Source: Thermoactinomyces mirandus
Lineage (GTDB): Bacteria; Bacillota; Bacilli; Thermoactinomycetales; Thermoactinomycetaceae
Assembly: GCF_013868055.1 (NCBI RefSeq)
Contig: NZ_JACEOL010000042.1
Span: 1-58,302, forward strand
Direction of reading: 5' to 3'
Length of the DNA: 58,302 bases
A program made the translations under genes and the position numbers. Below the pieces are notes generated by a model, which ran no database searches, was not told where the DNA came from, and saw only the letters and a list, made by a program, of their open reading frames with translations. Shown here in pieces: positions 1 through 9,605 of the stretch; within the stretch, counting starts at the first letter, position 1; each line of letters starts with the position of its first letter.

Positions 1-169
1 GCCATGGCCCAAAATGTTAAAAAACTGGCTCTGCTCCTCTCGAAGAGAGGAAAAAGCCTTGTGATCCGGCTAATTAATAAATTGAATTTCCTTAATTTGT
101 TTATCTCCCTGAAATATACAACCCCAAGCCCTTTTCTTGCGAAAAAGCTTGGGGTTTGTCATCAAGCTC

Positions 170-198
170 ACAACCCTGAAATCCAGGGTTGTTTTTTT
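170..198 (+). terminator. Rho-independent terminator of a gene upstream of the window
   Basis: A perfect 9-bp stem (ACAACCCTG pairing with CAGGGTTGT, loop AAATC) is followed by seven T. It would end a plus-strand transcript coming from outside the window and lies just past the 3' end of the convergent minus-strand gene. A second, longer GC-rich hairpin (about 121-155) lies just before it. Confidence 0.85.
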
Positions 199-206
199 CA
201 TACGAG

Positions 207-602
207 TCAACGCAGGTTGAAAACGCCTAACGTGGATAAATGGTTGGATTCCTGCTGAATCACATCTGTCAGGGAAATTTGCAACAAATTGCATAGAGCG
301 GTGAGATAGAAAAGGTTTTTTCCCATCTCCGTTTTGACAATATCCTGACAGTGGTCGCACAATTGTCCAGACAAGTGAGTCTTAAAGTAATCTTTCCATT
401 CTTCACGGGGTGCATCTTTCGGATATGACTGTTTGTCCGCCTTGATCTTGATGCAACCGCATTCAGTCACGGCTTTGGTTAAAGCCCGGTTTACCCGGGA
501 ACTTGACTCCTGGTATTTGGATGTGACATCTAGAAAACTGCGATGCCGAAGCAACAGATCATTCACTTGTTCTTGAAAGGAATGAAGATGACCGTCGCTC
601 AT
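207..602 (-). CDS. small conserved Bacillales protein, DUF1573-type annotation
   Basis: Predicted protein of 131 aa. The ATG at 602 is preferred over a GTG at 611, because AGAGGTG sits at the right distance before it and overlaps the GTG. Visible features: a helical N-terminus with LLLRHRS, a TECGCIKI segment, an ELCDHC-like pair (CDHCQD) and a C-terminal STLGVFNLR. The Cys pairs could bind metal. I recall similar proteins next to carD or disA in Bacillales, often labelled DUF1573, but the family assignment is from memory. Biochemical role unknown. It has its own sigma-A-like promoter divergent from carD. Confidence 0.75.
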   Translation of the reverse strand: MSDGHLHSFQEQVNDLLLRHRSFLDVTSKYQESSSRVNRALTKAVTECGCIKIKADKQSYPKDAPREEWKDYFKTHLSGQLCDHCQDIVKTEMGKNLFYLTALCNLLQISLTDVIQQESNHLSTLGVFNLR

Positions 603-748
603 GCCTTTCACCTCTTTTTAAGAATGGAGACAGCTGGACACACCTTGAAAAACAGGATATATGAAAAGACCTTTCAGGTGGTTTTCATGAAATCATTCAA
701 ATCAACCGGGATCCAGGCGGCCACTCCAAACGAATCATATTTGATTTT

Positions 749-778
749 ATTATATAGGGTGCAGATTTGTAGTGTCAA
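749..778 (-). promoter_or_regulatory. sigma-A-like promoter of the minus-strand gene at 207-602
   Basis: Read on the minus strand: TTGACA (778-773), an 18-bp spacer, TATAAT (754-749). Both hexamers match consensus exactly. The transcript would have a leader of about 140 nt. Confidence 0.7.
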
Positions 779-817
779 TTTTTTGACTTTATCCACGACA
801 TATTTTAAGAAAAGGGA

Positions 818-847
818 TTGACTATTTGCCGGATAATATGCTAATAT
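818..847 (+). promoter_or_regulatory. sigma-A-like promoter of carD
   Basis: TTGACT at 818-823, an 18-bp spacer, TAATAT at 842-847, about 70 bp before the carD start. The 612-919 gap holds only this promoter and the divergent one at 749-778; I see no gene in it. Confidence 0.65.
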
Positions 848-919
848 ATTCATTTTCATTGACTAAACCTTGTTTTTGTGATATCTTGGAAATAGATATT
901 GCCTCTGGAGGTGGATCGT

Positions 920-1405
920 TTGTTCAATGTTGGCGATAAAGTGGTATATCCGATGCATGGTGCAGGTGTGATTGAATCAATCGAAGAGAAGGAAATATTG
1001 GGAGAACGGCAGAAATACTATGTTATGCGGATGCCCATAGGAAATATGAAAGTGATGGTTCCTTTGAACAATGTAGATATTATCGGTCTGCGCGAAGTAG
1101 TTGACGAAATGACGGTTGACAAGGTGTTGAAACAGATGAAAGAAAAAGACAATCATGACACGCTTAACTGGAACCGTCGCTATCGTGCCAATATGGACAA
1201 AATAAAGAGCGGAGACATCTATGAGGTGGCAGAAGTAGTCTGCTCTTTAATGCTTCGCGATGAGGAAAAAGGTTTATCCACCGGAGAGAGGAAAATGTTG
1301 GATAATGCCAGACAGATCCTGGTCAGTGAACTGGTATTGGCAAGTGACATGAATGAGGAAGAGGCACTGGAGTTGATTGAAGGAATTTTTTTAAAAAAGA
1401 ACTAA
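920..1405 (+). CDS. carD: CarD/CdnL-family RNA polymerase-interacting transcription regulator
   Basis: The protein starts MFNVGDKVVYPMHGAGVI, the RNA-polymerase-interaction (Tudor-like) domain of the CarD/CdnL/TRCF-like family, followed by a helical C-terminal half: 161 aa, usual for the family. A TTG at 899 is in frame, but the TTG at 920 follows GGAGGTG (907-913) with good spacing and matches family N-termini, so 920 is chosen. In relatives this family stabilises RNA polymerase open complexes, notably at rRNA promoters. It has its own promoter and is followed by yacL after 121 bp, a gap containing a TATAAT (1485-1490). Confidence 0.9.
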   Translation: MFNVGDKVVYPMHGAGVIESIEEKEILGERQKYYVMRMPIGNMKVMVPLNNVDIIGLREVVDEMTVDKVLKQMKEKDNHDTLNWNRRYRANMDKIKSGDIYEVAEVVCSLMLRDEEKGLSTGERKMLDNARQILVSELVLASDMNEEEALELIEGIFLKKN

Positions 1406-1526
1406 TCAATTATTATTCTCTTTTTGTTACAAAAAGGTCATAAGAAAAATTTCAAGTTTCGGGTTTTCATTATGGCAAAATGTCTATAATGATTACTAGC
1501 AGAGTTTTGGGAGGAGGTGAAGCCCC

Positions 1527-2621
1527 GTGCTGAAACGTTTTGTTGAATTAGCTTTCACTTTGGTCGGAGCATCCGCTGGTTATTACTTTGGTCCTGAATT
1601 TTTCGGGTTGCTTCAGGAGTCTCCTCTGAATTTTGGCGAAGTTCCTGGCCCGCAATATATTGGAGCTGTACTCGGAGCTCTCATCATGTTTGTTACAACT
1701 TTTTGGCTATCCAATAATGTGGTGAAATGGATTCGCTGGAGTGAAGAGCGGCTGGTAAAAATACCTGCTGCGGATGGACTCTTCGGGGCCCTCGGCTTGA
1801 TTTTCGGGTTGATTGTCGCCTTTCTGATCCAGCAACCGCTGGCTCAGTTGCCGATCCCCGGCGTGAATCGTGTCCTGCCTTTTATTTTTTCCGGTTTGCT
1901 TGGGTACCTTGGATTCAGAGTGGGATATAAAAAACGGGATGAACTAATCTCTATTTTTACACTTGGACGCCAAAACAAAGAAAATAAACTGAAAAAAGAA
2001 GAAAAACCTTATGTTGAGCATAAAATTTTGGATACCAGTGTAATTATTGATGGGCGTATTGCCGACATTTGTCGCACGGGATTTTTGGAAGGAACTCTTG
2101 TCATACCAAGCTTTGTGCTGGAAGAACTTCAGCATATCGCTGACTCTTCGGATGTTTTGAAACGGAATCGGGGACGGCGTGGACTGGATATCCTTAATAA
2201 AATTCAAAAAGAGCTGGATGTAAACGTACTGATTTATGAAGGGGACTTTGAAGAGGTCCAGGAAGTTGACAGCAAACTTGTGAAACTGGCCAAGGTACTT
2301 TCAGGGAAAGTTGTGACCAATGACTTTAACCTGAACAAGGTGTGTGAATTGCAAGGTGTCAGCGTATTAAACATCAATGACCTGGCCAATGCTGTCAAAC
2401 CTGTCGTTTTGCCGGGAGAAGAGATTAATGTTCAGGTCATTAAGGATGGGAAAGAACATAATCAGGGCGTTGCATACTTAGATGATGGAACCATGATTGT
2501 CATTGAAGGTGGGCGTGATTATATCGGTGAACGGATTGATGTGTTGGTAACCAGTGTTTTGCAAACATCGGCCGGCCGAATGATTTTTGCCAAGCCCAAA
2601 CTTTTGGAGAAAGCTCTGTAA
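1527..2621 (+). CDS. yacL: YacL-type PIN/TRAM membrane protein
   Basis: 364 aa with a GTG start after GGAGGAGGTGAA. The first about 150 residues hold four hydrophobic segments with glycine-rich loops. A PIN nuclease-like domain follows (LDTSVIIDGRIADI, then VTNDFNLNKV, with its acidic residues), and the C-terminus is a TRAM RNA-binding domain (about residues 290-350). The architecture is that of B. subtilis YacL. PIN domains are Mg-dependent RNases; the substrate here is unknown. A TATAAT lies at 1485-1490 with a poor -35. The stop is 118 bp before ispD. Confidence 0.9.
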   Translation: MLKRFVELAFTLVGASAGYYFGPEFFGLLQESPLNFGEVPGPQYIGAVLGALIMFVTTFWLSNNVVKWIRWSEERLVKIPAADGLFGALGLIFGLIVAFLIQQPLAQLPIPGVNRVLPFIFSGLLGYLGFRVGYKKRDELISIFTLGRQNKENKLKKEEKPYVEHKILDTSVIIDGRIADICRTGFLEGTLVIPSFVLEELQHIADSSDVLKRNRGRRGLDILNKIQKELDVNVLIYEGDFEEVQEVDSKLVKLAKVLSGKVVTNDFNLNKVCELQGVSVLNINDLANAVKPVVLPGEEINVQVIKDGKEHNQGVAYLDDGTMIVIEGGRDYIGERIDVLVTSVLQTSAGRMIFAKPKLLEKAL

Positions 2622-2739
2622 AAACCGTCCTCTCTTTCAAGAAAAACGAAAAATGCCGTTGCTTGAAGCCCGTGATTGGTTTATATTCAAAACCAAGGAC
2701 GGGCATTATTTTGTGCAAAAAGCGAAAGGAGACAGATGT

Positions 2740-3429
2740 TTGAGCGTTGGAGTGATCATTCCTGCCGCTGGTCAAGGAAAAAGAATGGGAATGGGCGAAC
2801 GGAAGCAATTTTTGCAGTTCCATGGGCAGCCTGTCATCATACATACGTTGGCGTTGTTTGAAGGATTGCCGGAAGTAGATGAAATTGTTGTCGTTACTCA
2901 GGAAGAGGAGATTGCACGGACACAGAAAATGATTGAAGAAGCCTGTATTCACAAAGTAACCTGTGTTGTTTCCGGAGGAAAAGAACGACAGGAAAGTGTT
3001 TATCTGGGCTTGAAAAAAATCAGGACGGACTGGGTAATGGTACATGATGCTGTCCGTCCTTTTGTAAGTCGTGAAGCGATTTCCCGTTTGTTAAAGGTAG
3101 CAAGGATGCATGGTGCGGCAATCCTGGCTGTTCCTGTGAAAGATACGGTAAAAATGGTTGATGATGCCGGGGTTGTAGAACAGACTCCCGACCGTAAACG
3201 TCTGTGGGCAGTACAGACTCCCCAGGCTTTTCGGCGGGATATTCTGCTTTCTGCTCATGAGCAGTTTTTAAAATGGGATGCCATGGCTACCGATGATTCC
3301 ATGCTGGTGGAAGAAATGGGAATCGATGTGAGAGTGGTTGAAGGGGAGTATACGAATATCAAGCTGACAACACCAGATGATTTGTTCATGGCGGAAGCGA
3401 TTTACCAGATGAGGAGTAAGAAGAAATGA
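2740..3429 (+). CDS. ispD: 2-C-methyl-D-erythritol 4-phosphate cytidylyltransferase
   Basis: Transfers CMP from CTP to methylerythritol phosphate in the MEP isoprenoid pathway. The N-terminal nucleotide-binding motif [10 protein letters not shown] (about residues 8-17) and VHDAVRPF are diagnostic. A frame open since 2587 would add about 50 residues unlike the family; the TTG at 2740 follows AAAGGAGA and gives 229 aa, the family size. It overlaps ispF by four bases (ATGA), implying translational coupling. Confidence 0.93.
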   Translation: MSVGVIIPAAGQGKRMGMGERKQFLQFHGQPVIIHTLALFEGLPEVDEIVVVTQEEEIARTQKMIEEACIHKVTCVVSGGKERQESVYLGLKKIRTDWVMVHDAVRPFVSREAISRLLKVARMHGAAILAVPVKDTVKMVDDAGVVEQTPDRKRLWAVQTPQAFRRDILLSAHEQFLKWDAMATDDSMLVEEMGIDVRVVEGEYTNIKLTTPDDLFMAEAIYQMRSKKK

Positions 3430-3932
3430 TTCGTATTGGACAGGGATTTGATGTGCATCGGTTTGCTGAAAACAGGCCACTGATTATTGGGGGAATCGAC
3501 ATCCCATATCATAAAGGGCTGTCCGGTCATTCAGATGCTGATGTATTGTTGCATGCCATTACGGATGCCATTTTGGGCGCGACGGCGATGGGAGATATCG
3601 GAAAGCACTTTCCCGATACCGATGAATCGTTTAAAGATGCAGACAGTGCAGTATTATTAAGTGAAATATGGAAACAAGTAATAAAAAAAGATTATTCTTT
3701 GGGTAATCTGGACGCGACCATTATTGCACAAAAACCAAAGCTGGCTCCATATATCCATAAAATCGAACAGAGAATTGCAGAAATCCTGGGAGTTGAAGTG
3801 GAACGGGTCAATGTTAAGGCAACGACCACGGAAAGGCTTGGTTTTACCGGCAGGGAAGAAGGAATTGCCTCAATGGCCGTAGTTTGCCTGGTAAAAAACA
3901 AAGCCTGGCATAAAATGGAAAAGGAGAGATAG
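3426..3932 (+). CDS. ispF: 2-C-methyl-D-erythritol 2,4-cyclodiphosphate synthase
   Basis: The MEP-pathway step after IspE, forming the cyclic diphosphate with release of CMP. Metal ligands are visible in GFDVHRF (Asp8, His10) and the [14 protein letters not shown] stretch, and the C-terminal [16 protein letters not shown] is typical. 168 aa, about 10 longer than usual through a basic tail. Start ATG overlaps the ispD stop; gltX begins two bases after its stop, so the three genes form one tight unit. Confidence 0.95.
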   Translation: MIRIGQGFDVHRFAENRPLIIGGIDIPYHKGLSGHSDADVLLHAITDAILGATAMGDIGKHFPDTDESFKDADSAVLLSEIWKQVIKKDYSLGNLDATIIAQKPKLAPYIHKIEQRIAEILGVEVERVNVKATTTERLGFTGREEGIASMAVVCLVKNKAWHKMEKER

Positions 3933-3934
3933 AA

Positions 3935-5395
3935 ATGGACAGGGTTCGCACGCGTTATGCACCAAGTCCGACGGGTCACTTACATATTGGTGGAGCAAGG
4001 ACGGCGTTATTCAGTTATTTGCATGCCAGACATCATGGCGGCGATTTCATTGTTCGTATTGAAGATACTGATACAGAAAGAAATGTTCCGGGCGCGGATG
4101 AAAAGCAAATGACTATGTTGAAATGGCTTGGCATCCGTTGGGATGAAAGCGTGGATATTGGCGGTCCTTACGGACCTTACCGCTGTCTGGAAAGAATGGG
4201 CTTTTACAATCGGTATATTGAACAGCTTTTGCAAGAAGGAAAAGCTTATTTGAGTTACAGCACACAGGAAGAACGGGAAAAAGAACGCCAGGAGCAGCTT
4301 GCCCGGGGAGAAGTCCCGAAATACAGCGGTTGGGATCGGGAACTGACCGCAGAACAGCGGGCCAGATTTGAAGCGGAGGGGAGAGTTCCCAGCGTACGTT
4401 TTCGTGTGCCCGAAGGAAAAACGATTGTGATTGAAGATGAGATCCGCGGAACGGTAAAGTTTGACTCAGATGGAATTGGCGACTTTGTCATTCGCCGACC
4501 GGATGGGCGCCCCACTTATAATTTTGCGGTTGTAGTAGATGATGCTTTAATGAAAATTACCCATGTCTTGAGGGGAGAAGAACATTTATCAAATACACCC
4601 AAGCAAATCATGGTTTATGAAGCGCTCGGCTTTAAACCTCCCGTTTTTGCTCATATTCCGCTGATTTTGAATTCGGAAGGCAAAAAAATGAGCAAACGGG
4701 ATGAAACGATTATTCAATTTATTGATCAATATAAGGAATTGGGATATTTACCGGAAGCAATTGTCAATTTCCTTGCCTTGTTAGGTTGGGCCCCGGAAGG
4801 GGAAGAAGAAATGTTTACGCAACAGGAATTAATAAATCTCTTTACTCTTGATCGGGTATCAAAAGCTCCGGCCGTGTTTGATGCAGGAAAGTTGAAATGG
4901 ATGAATGGGCAGTATATTAAAAAAGCACCATTGGAACGGATCGTTGAATTGGCCATTCCTTATCTGGAAAAGGCGGGCCGGATTCAAACTCCGCTTGCGG
5001 AAGAGCAAAAAGACTGGGTAACCCGTTTGGTTGCCCTGTATCAGGAGCAGTTGGAATATATCGCACAGATTGTTGAATTGACCGATTTGTTCTTTCAGAC
5101 AGAAGTCCGTTATTCGGATCAGGTCAAAGAAATTCTGCGGGAAGAACAGGTTCCGGCTGTACTGGAAGCATTTTCAAGGCAAGTGGAACAACAGAAGTCG
5201 TTTGAACCGGATGATATCAAGCAGATGTTCAAGCGTGTTCAGAAGGATACCGGTTATCGGGGGAAAAAACTGTTCATGCCTGTGCGCGCGGCAGTAACAG
5301 GGGTCGATCACGGGCCGGACCTCCGTGAATCGCTCGCGTTGATTGGCCGCGACCAGGTATTGAAACGGTTGCGTGCGGCAATTGACAACTTGTAA
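3935..5395 (+). CDS. gltX: glutamyl-tRNA synthetase
   Basis: Class I synthetase of 486 aa. The ATP-binding signature reads [16 protein letters not shown] (residues 10-25) and the KMSKS-type loop is KKMSKRDE, characteristic of GluRS. In Bacillales this enzyme normally charges both tRNA-Glu and tRNA-Gln, the latter corrected by GatCAB (family knowledge). The last codons contain a TTGACA (5382-5387) that may be the -35 of the following T-box transcript. Confidence 0.96.
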   Translation: MDRVRTRYAPSPTGHLHIGGARTALFSYLHARHHGGDFIVRIEDTDTERNVPGADEKQMTMLKWLGIRWDESVDIGGPYGPYRCLERMGFYNRYIEQLLQEGKAYLSYSTQEEREKERQEQLARGEVPKYSGWDRELTAEQRARFEAEGRVPSVRFRVPEGKTIVIEDEIRGTVKFDSDGIGDFVIRRPDGRPTYNFAVVVDDALMKITHVLRGEEHLSNTPKQIMVYEALGFKPPVFAHIPLILNSEGKKMSKRDETIIQFIDQYKELGYLPEAIVNFLALLGWAPEGEEEMFTQQELINLFTLDRVSKAPAVFDAGKLKWMNGQYIKKAPLERIVELAIPYLEKAGRIQTPLAEEQKDWVTRLVALYQEQLEYIAQIVELTDLFFQTEVRYSDQVKEILREEQVPAVLEAFSRQVEQQKSFEPDDIKQMFKRVQKDTGYRGKKLFMPVRAAVTGVDHGPDLRESLALIGRDQVLKRLRAAIDNL

Positions 5396-5436
5396 TTTTA
5401 TCCGGCAAAATAGTAATAGAATATAAAATAGCTATG

Positions 5437-5671
5437 ATTGGGAGAGTAAGATGTTTGAGAATATTCCAGAGAGGGGCTGGCTGGTGTGAAGCCCTGTTCC
5501 TGAACATTTGAAGTGCACCCATGAGCTGACCTCCGAAATGTTTATAAAAGGCAGAGTAGGAGTGTTCCGGACTCCCGCCGTTATCGGATGAGAGAGGGGC
5601 AATCAAAGCCCAAGCAGAGTGGAACCGCGGAAAACCGTCTCTGCAGCCATCACGGCTGCAGAGATTTTTTA
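5437..5671 (+). promoter_or_regulatory. T-box leader (Cys type) controlling cysE-cysS
   Basis: The conserved T-box sequence AGAGTGGAACCGCGG lies at 5616-5630, directly before an intrinsic terminator: stem CTCTGCAGCC (5639-5648) with GGCTGCAGAG (5654-5663) and six T. In stem I a TGC followed by ACC (5514-5519) fits a Cys specifier codon. Uncharged tRNA-Cys should stabilise the antiterminator and switch on cysE and cysS. The promoter may start inside gltX: TTGACA 5382-5387, with a weak -10 CAAAAT 18 bp on. The specifier assignment is inferred by eye and by the downstream genes. Confidence 0.92.
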
Positions 5672-5702
5672 TATTCAATCTGTTAAAGAGGGGGAACTGA
5701 AA

Positions 5703-6473
5703 ATGTCACTGTGGAGCAGGAAAAAAGGGACGCAAAGAACTCTGCAGGCTGATATTCAAGCCGTGTTTGACCGTGACCCGGCAGCCAGAAGTACACTTGA
5801 AGTCATTTTGACTTATTCCGGGTTGCACGCCTTGTGGGCGCATCGGTTGGCTCACTGGTTCTACAAGAAACGTTTGTTGTTGATTGCACGTATAATATCG
5901 CAACTCAATCGTTTTTTTACCGGCATTGAAATCCATCCGGGGGCAAAAATCGGCCGTGGGGTGTTTATTGACCACGGAATGGGCGTAGTGATTGGCGAAA
6001 CGTGTGAAATTGGGGACTATGTCACGATCTATCAGGGCGTTACCCTGGGAGGAACCGGTAAAGAAAAAGGCAAGCGGCATCCCACGATTGAGGATCATGT
6101 AATGATTGCTTCAGGTGCAAAGGTTTTGGGTTCGATTCGCATAGGGCGATTTGCCAAAATTGGTGCAGGTTCCGTTGTTTTAAGAGATGTTCCTGCCAAT
6201 TCCACCGTTGTCGGGGTACCTGGCCGGGTAGTGATTCAGGATGGAGTGCGGGTGAAAGATGATCTGGATCAGGTTAACTTGCCCGACCCGGTTGCGGAGA
6301 TGTTCCGTTCCATGCATGAGGAAATTGAATTGTTAAAAGTACAGTTGAAGGAAATGGAAAAAAAACTGAAGGCGCAGGAAGAGAAATCAACAAAGGGGGG
6401 AACTTCCAACGATGACGATAAGACTTTACAATACACTAACCAGAACGAAGGAGGAAATGCGGGTTCGCAATAA
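5703..6473 (+). CDS. cysE: serine O-acetyltransferase
   Basis: Makes O-acetylserine from serine and acetyl-CoA, the first step of cysteine synthesis. The hexapeptide-repeat left-handed beta helix runs from about residue 75 to 180, with the catalytic His in [13 protein letters not shown] and the [12 protein letters not shown] loop. The ATG at 5703 follows AGAGGGGGAACTG; the longer in-frame reading runs back into the T-box. 256 aa is roughly 40 longer than the usual short Bacillus form: the extra tail is a charged helix ([16 protein letters not shown]) then a polar run. Its last 62 bases overlap cysS in another frame. Confidence 0.93.
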   Translation: MSLWSRKKGTQRTLQADIQAVFDRDPAARSTLEVILTYSGLHALWAHRLAHWFYKKRLLLIARIISQLNRFFTGIEIHPGAKIGRGVFIDHGMGVVIGETCEIGDYVTIYQGVTLGGTGKEKGKRHPTIEDHVMIASGAKVLGSIRIGRFAKIGAGSVVLRDVPANSTVVGVPGRVVIQDGVRVKDDLDQVNLPDPVAEMFRSMHEEIELLKVQLKEMEKKLKAQEEKSTKGGTSNDDDKTLQYTNQNEGGNAGSQ

Positions 6474-7809
6474 TGAGGTTCGGATGTATGTATGCGGTCC
6501 GACCGTCTATAACTATATTCACATTGGAAATGCCCGTGTATTTGTCTTCTTTGATGTAGTGCGCCGGTATCTGGGCTATCTGGGGTATAAGGTAACCTAT
6601 GTGCAAAATTTTACAGACGTAGATGACAAACTGATCAACGCTTCCAAGAAAACCGGGAAGCCCGTACCAGAGATTTCAGATCGTTATATCAAGGCGTATT
6701 TTGAGGATATGGATGCTTTGGGTGTAAAACAGGCTGATATTCACCCGCGCGCAACCGAACATATTCCGGAAATGATTGAAGCCATCAGTGCTTTGATCGA
6801 GAAGGGGTATGCTTATGAAAAAAACGGAGATGTTTACTTTCGCTCTCTGAGAAAAAAAGACTATGGCAAGCTGTCCCACCAGTCGCCCGAAGAATTGAAA
6901 GCAGGAGCGCGGATTGAATTGAATGAGCAGAAAGAACATCCGCTTGATTTTGCCCTGTGGAAAGCGGCAAAACCTGGTGAAATCAGCTGGAAAACACCAT
7001 GGGGAAGGGGACGGCCCGGCTGGCATATTGAATGTTCCGTAATGGCACGCAAATATCTGGGTGATACTTTGGATATTCATGCAGGCGGGGCAGACCTCTG
7101 CTTTCCCCATCATGAAAACGAAATCGCACAGAGTGAAGCCTGGACCGGAGAAACTTTTGTACGTTATTGGCTGCATAACGGGTATATTAATATGGGAGAC
7201 GAAAAAATGTCGAAATCCTTGGGGAATGTGAAGCGCGTGGTGGAATTGCGCCAGGAATATTTACCCGAGGCGATCCGATATTTTCTCTTGTCCGCCCATT
7301 ACCGGCATCCGATTTCCTTTAGCGAAGAAGTGATGAAACAGGCTGAAGGAAGCGTTGAACGGATGCAAACGGCTGTAAATAATCTGAATCACCGTCTGAA
7401 TGCCGCTTTGCCCGGAGATGTTGATGCGGATGTGGCGCAAAAGTTGTCGCAGTTTACGGACCAGTTTAAAGCTGAAATGAATGATGACTTTAACACGGCC
7501 AATGGCATCAGCGTGTTGTTTGAAGTAGTGAAACTGGCCAACGAAACAGTGGCTAAACCGGTTGTATCCAAAGAAACAATCCGTTTGCTTCTGTACTGGT
7601 TTAAAGTACACGGGGAAGAAGTTTTGGGACTGGTTAAGACCGAAGCCGAAAATACCCTGGAACAGGAAATTGAAGCGCTCATTGAGGAAAGGCAAAAAGC
7701 GAGAAAAGCACGTGATTTTGCAAAAGCAGATGCAATCCGCGGCCAACTGCTGGCTAAAGGGATTATTTTAGAAGATACACCACAAGGAGTAAGATGGAGA
7801 AGAAAATGA
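6412..7809 (+). CDS. cysS: cysteinyl-tRNA synthetase
   Basis: Class I synthetase, 465 aa. Visible: zinc ligand Cys and ATP site in [17 protein letters not shown], further zinc ligands in HIECSVMA and [12 protein letters not shown], and the catalytic loop [10 protein letters not shown]. The start ATG at 6412 follows AAAGGGGGGAA, which lies inside the cysE reading frame; the first 62 bases are shared with cysE. Both genes sit under the T-box, so cysteine supply and charging are controlled together. Its 3' end overlaps mrnC. Confidence 0.96.
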   Translation: MTIRLYNTLTRTKEEMRVRNNEVRMYVCGPTVYNYIHIGNARVFVFFDVVRRYLGYLGYKVTYVQNFTDVDDKLINASKKTGKPVPEISDRYIKAYFEDMDALGVKQADIHPRATEHIPEMIEAISALIEKGYAYEKNGDVYFRSLRKKDYGKLSHQSPEELKAGARIELNEQKEHPLDFALWKAAKPGEISWKTPWGRGRPGWHIECSVMARKYLGDTLDIHAGGADLCFPHHENEIAQSEAWTGETFVRYWLHNGYINMGDEKMSKSLGNVKRVVELRQEYLPEAIRYFLLSAHYRHPISFSEEVMKQAEGSVERMQTAVNNLNHRLNAALPGDVDADVAQKLSQFTDQFKAEMNDDFNTANGISVLFEVVKLANETVAKPVVSKETIRLLLYWFKVHGEEVLGLVKTEAENTLEQEIEALIEERQKARKARDFAKADAIRGQLLAKGIILEDTPQGVRWRRK

Positions 7810-8243
7810 ACAAAATGATCTTTGGAATGCTGGATCCACTGACAAAATTGCCTCACGAGCATAATCCGTTGCTGTTGGCCTATATTGGCGATGCGGTCTA
7901 CGAAATGTTTATTCGGCATCATTTAATTGCCCGTGGGGTGGTACGTCCCCAGGATTTGCAAAAAGAGGCGGTTAAATTTGTATCTGCCTTCGCCCAGTCT
8001 CATGTTTACCGCACACTGGAAGACGGTTTAACAGAGGAAGAAAGGGACATTCTCAAACGCGGCCGAAACGCCAAGTCAGGGAGCGTCCCAAAGAATGCCA
8101 GAGTTTCTGATTACAGGCAGAGCACTGGTTTGGAGGCATTGATCGGTTATCTCTATTTAAAGGGAGAAGAGTGGCGTTTGCACGAGTTGATGAGAACAGC
8201 CATTGAGATAGTAGAAAAGAAGGAGTATAGAGAAAATGACTGA
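7794..8243 (+). CDS. mrnC: Mini-ribonuclease III
   Basis: Short RNase III-like protein without a dsRNA-binding domain, 149 aa (a second ATG at 7806 is possible). [19 protein letters not shown] carries the RNase III signature acidic residue, and [26 protein letters not shown] the second. The family matures the ends of 23S rRNA. It overlaps the cysS 3' end by 16 bases and the rlmB start by 8. Confidence 0.93.
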   Translation: MEKKMNKMIFGMLDPLTKLPHEHNPLLLAYIGDAVYEMFIRHHLIARGVVRPQDLQKEAVKFVSAFAQSHVYRTLEDGLTEEERDILKRGRNAKSGSVPKNARVSDYRQSTGLEALIGYLYLKGEEWRLHELMRTAIEIVEKKEYREND

Positions 8244-8976
8244 TTTGGTCTATGGAAGGCACCCCGTTTTGGAAGCCTTGCAATCAGAACGCTCTGTGGA
8301 AAAGGTGCTTCTGGCTGAAAATATTAACAAAAACAGTGTGCGACAGATTGTTGAGCGGGCAAAAGAAGAAAAAATCCCATACCAGTGGGTGCCTCGTGCC
8401 CGCATTGACCAATTGGCGGAAGGGCAAAACCATCAGGGGGTTGTCGCACAGGTTGCCCCTTATAAATACGCTTCCCTCGACATGCTTTTCGCACGGGCCG
8501 CACAGAAACAGGAGAATCCGTTCTTTCTGATTCTGGATGGAATTGAAGATCCACATAACCTGGGCTCTATTTTGCGTTCAGCAGATGCAGCGGGAGTCCA
8601 TGGCGTGATAATTCCCAAACGAAGAGCGGCAGGAGTCACTTCGGTGGCGGAGAAAACTTCGGCAGGCGCAGCCCAACATGTGCCGGTTGTCCGGGTAACC
8701 AATCTGAACCGGGTTGCTGATGAACTGAAAGAGCAGGGAATTTGGCTGGTTGGAAGCGATGGCAGTGCGGAGCAAACCTATACGGAAGTTGATTATTCCA
8801 TGCCGGTTGTACTCGTGATCGGCAGCGAGGGAAGCGGAATCCATTCGCTTTTGAAAAAAAAGTGCGATTTTCTGGTGAAACTTCCGATGAAAGGAAAGGT
8901 CACCTCCTTAAATGCATCAGTGGCGGCGGGCATTCTCATGTACGAAGTTTTGCGCAGCCGGTCGGTATATGGTTAA
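8236..8976 (+). CDS. rlmB: 23S rRNA (guanosine-2'-O)-methyltransferase, SpoU family
   Basis: 246 aa. An N-terminal substrate-binding domain ([15 protein letters not shown]) is followed by a SPOUT knot domain with the three SpoU motifs: LDGIEDPHNLGSILRSADA, VLVIGSEGSGI and LPMKGKVTSLNASVAAGIL. The family methylates a peptidyl-transferase-loop guanosine (G2251 in E. coli numbering). Start ATG overlaps mrnC; the gene overlaps rae1 by 8 bases. Confidence 0.95.
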   Translation: MTDLVYGRHPVLEALQSERSVEKVLLAENINKNSVRQIVERAKEEKIPYQWVPRARIDQLAEGQNHQGVVAQVAPYKYASLDMLFARAAQKQENPFFLILDGIEDPHNLGSILRSADAAGVHGVIIPKRRAAGVTSVAEKTSAGAAQHVPVVRVTNLNRVADELKEQGIWLVGSDGSAEQTYTEVDYSMPVVLVIGSEGSGIHSLLKKKCDFLVKLPMKGKVTSLNASVAAGILMYEVLRSRSVYG

Positions 8977-9490
8977 GCGGGACGAGTGGCTGGTGGTGGA
9001 TGGGTACAACGTGGTTGGGGCAAGGTTGGGCATGCGCTGGAACCCTGTTTCAATCGAGGAGGAACGCTTGAAATTGATCCGTGATTTGTCTGAGTACCAG
9101 GCGATCACGGGCAGGCAGGTTCACCTTGTATTTGATGCGCATTCCACTCCGGAAGCCCGGACGAAGACGGATGAAGAGAAAATTTTTGTTTATTACACCC
9201 GCCGGGAAGAAACGGCAGATGAATTTATTGAACGCTTTGTCAAGAAGCATAAGAGCCCGCATCGTTCCATATATGTGGCAACGTCCGATTATTTGGAGCA
9301 GAAAATGGTGTTTGGTCAGGGAGCTTACCGGATTTCTTCCAGGGAGCTGTTGGAGGAGATTCGGATCGCAAAAGAGAAATTAAGTGGAAAATTAAGAAAA
9401 AGGAAACAGGAAAGGCAAAGAAATACGCTGGAGGAAAGATTGAGCGTCGAACTGAAACAAATATTAGAAAAATGGAGAAGGAAAAAATAG
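8969..9490 (+). CDS. rae1: Rae1/YacP-type NYN-domain ribosome-associated endoribonuclease
   Basis: 173 aa. The NYN (PIN-like) fold opens with EWLVVDGYNVVGA, carrying the first catalytic Asp; VHLVFDAHST and VATSDYLEQ give further acidic positions. The C-terminus is strongly basic (KLRKRKQERQRN), suiting RNA binding. B. subtilis YacP (Rae1) cleaves mRNA in the ribosomal A site. The ATG at 8969 is chosen because upstream in-frame sequence belongs to rlmB and this gives the family length. The gene ends just before the sigH promoter. Confidence 0.9.
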   Translation: MVKRDEWLVVDGYNVVGARLGMRWNPVSIEEERLKLIRDLSEYQAITGRQVHLVFDAHSTPEARTKTDEEKIFVYYTRREETADEFIERFVKKHKSPHRSIYVATSDYLEQKMVFGQGAYRISSRELLEEIRIAKEKLSGKLRKRKQERQRNTLEERLSVELKQILEKWRRKK

Positions 9491-9498
9491 GTGAAAAT

Positions 9499-9528
9499 TT
9501 GACGTTTTTGTTTCGATTCGGATATAAT
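9499..9528 (+). promoter_or_regulatory. sigma-A-like promoter of sigH
   Basis: TTGACG at 9499-9504, an 18-bp spacer, TATAAT at 9523-9528. Transcription should begin around 9535, inside the hexanucleotide repeat that follows. Confidence 0.75.
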
Positions 9529-9531
9529 AAC

Positions 9532-9555
9532 GTTACTGTTACTGTTACTGTTACT
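9532..9555 (+). repeat. four tandem copies of GTTACT at the sigH transcription start
   Basis: GTTACT is repeated four times without mismatch (9532-9537, 9538-9543, 9544-9549, 9550-9555), starting 3 bp after the -10 box. Copy number could change by replication slippage and would alter the initially transcribed region of sigH. Confidence 0.95.
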
Positions 9556-9605
9556 GTGGGTTAATATACCGAGGGTTACAGGCTACTTGGTCGGGAGGGA
9601 AAGCG

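Noticed and set aside
23..56. CCTCTC/GAGAGG hairpin in the first bases
   Set aside because: Short stem with no T run on either strand; no function can be assigned.
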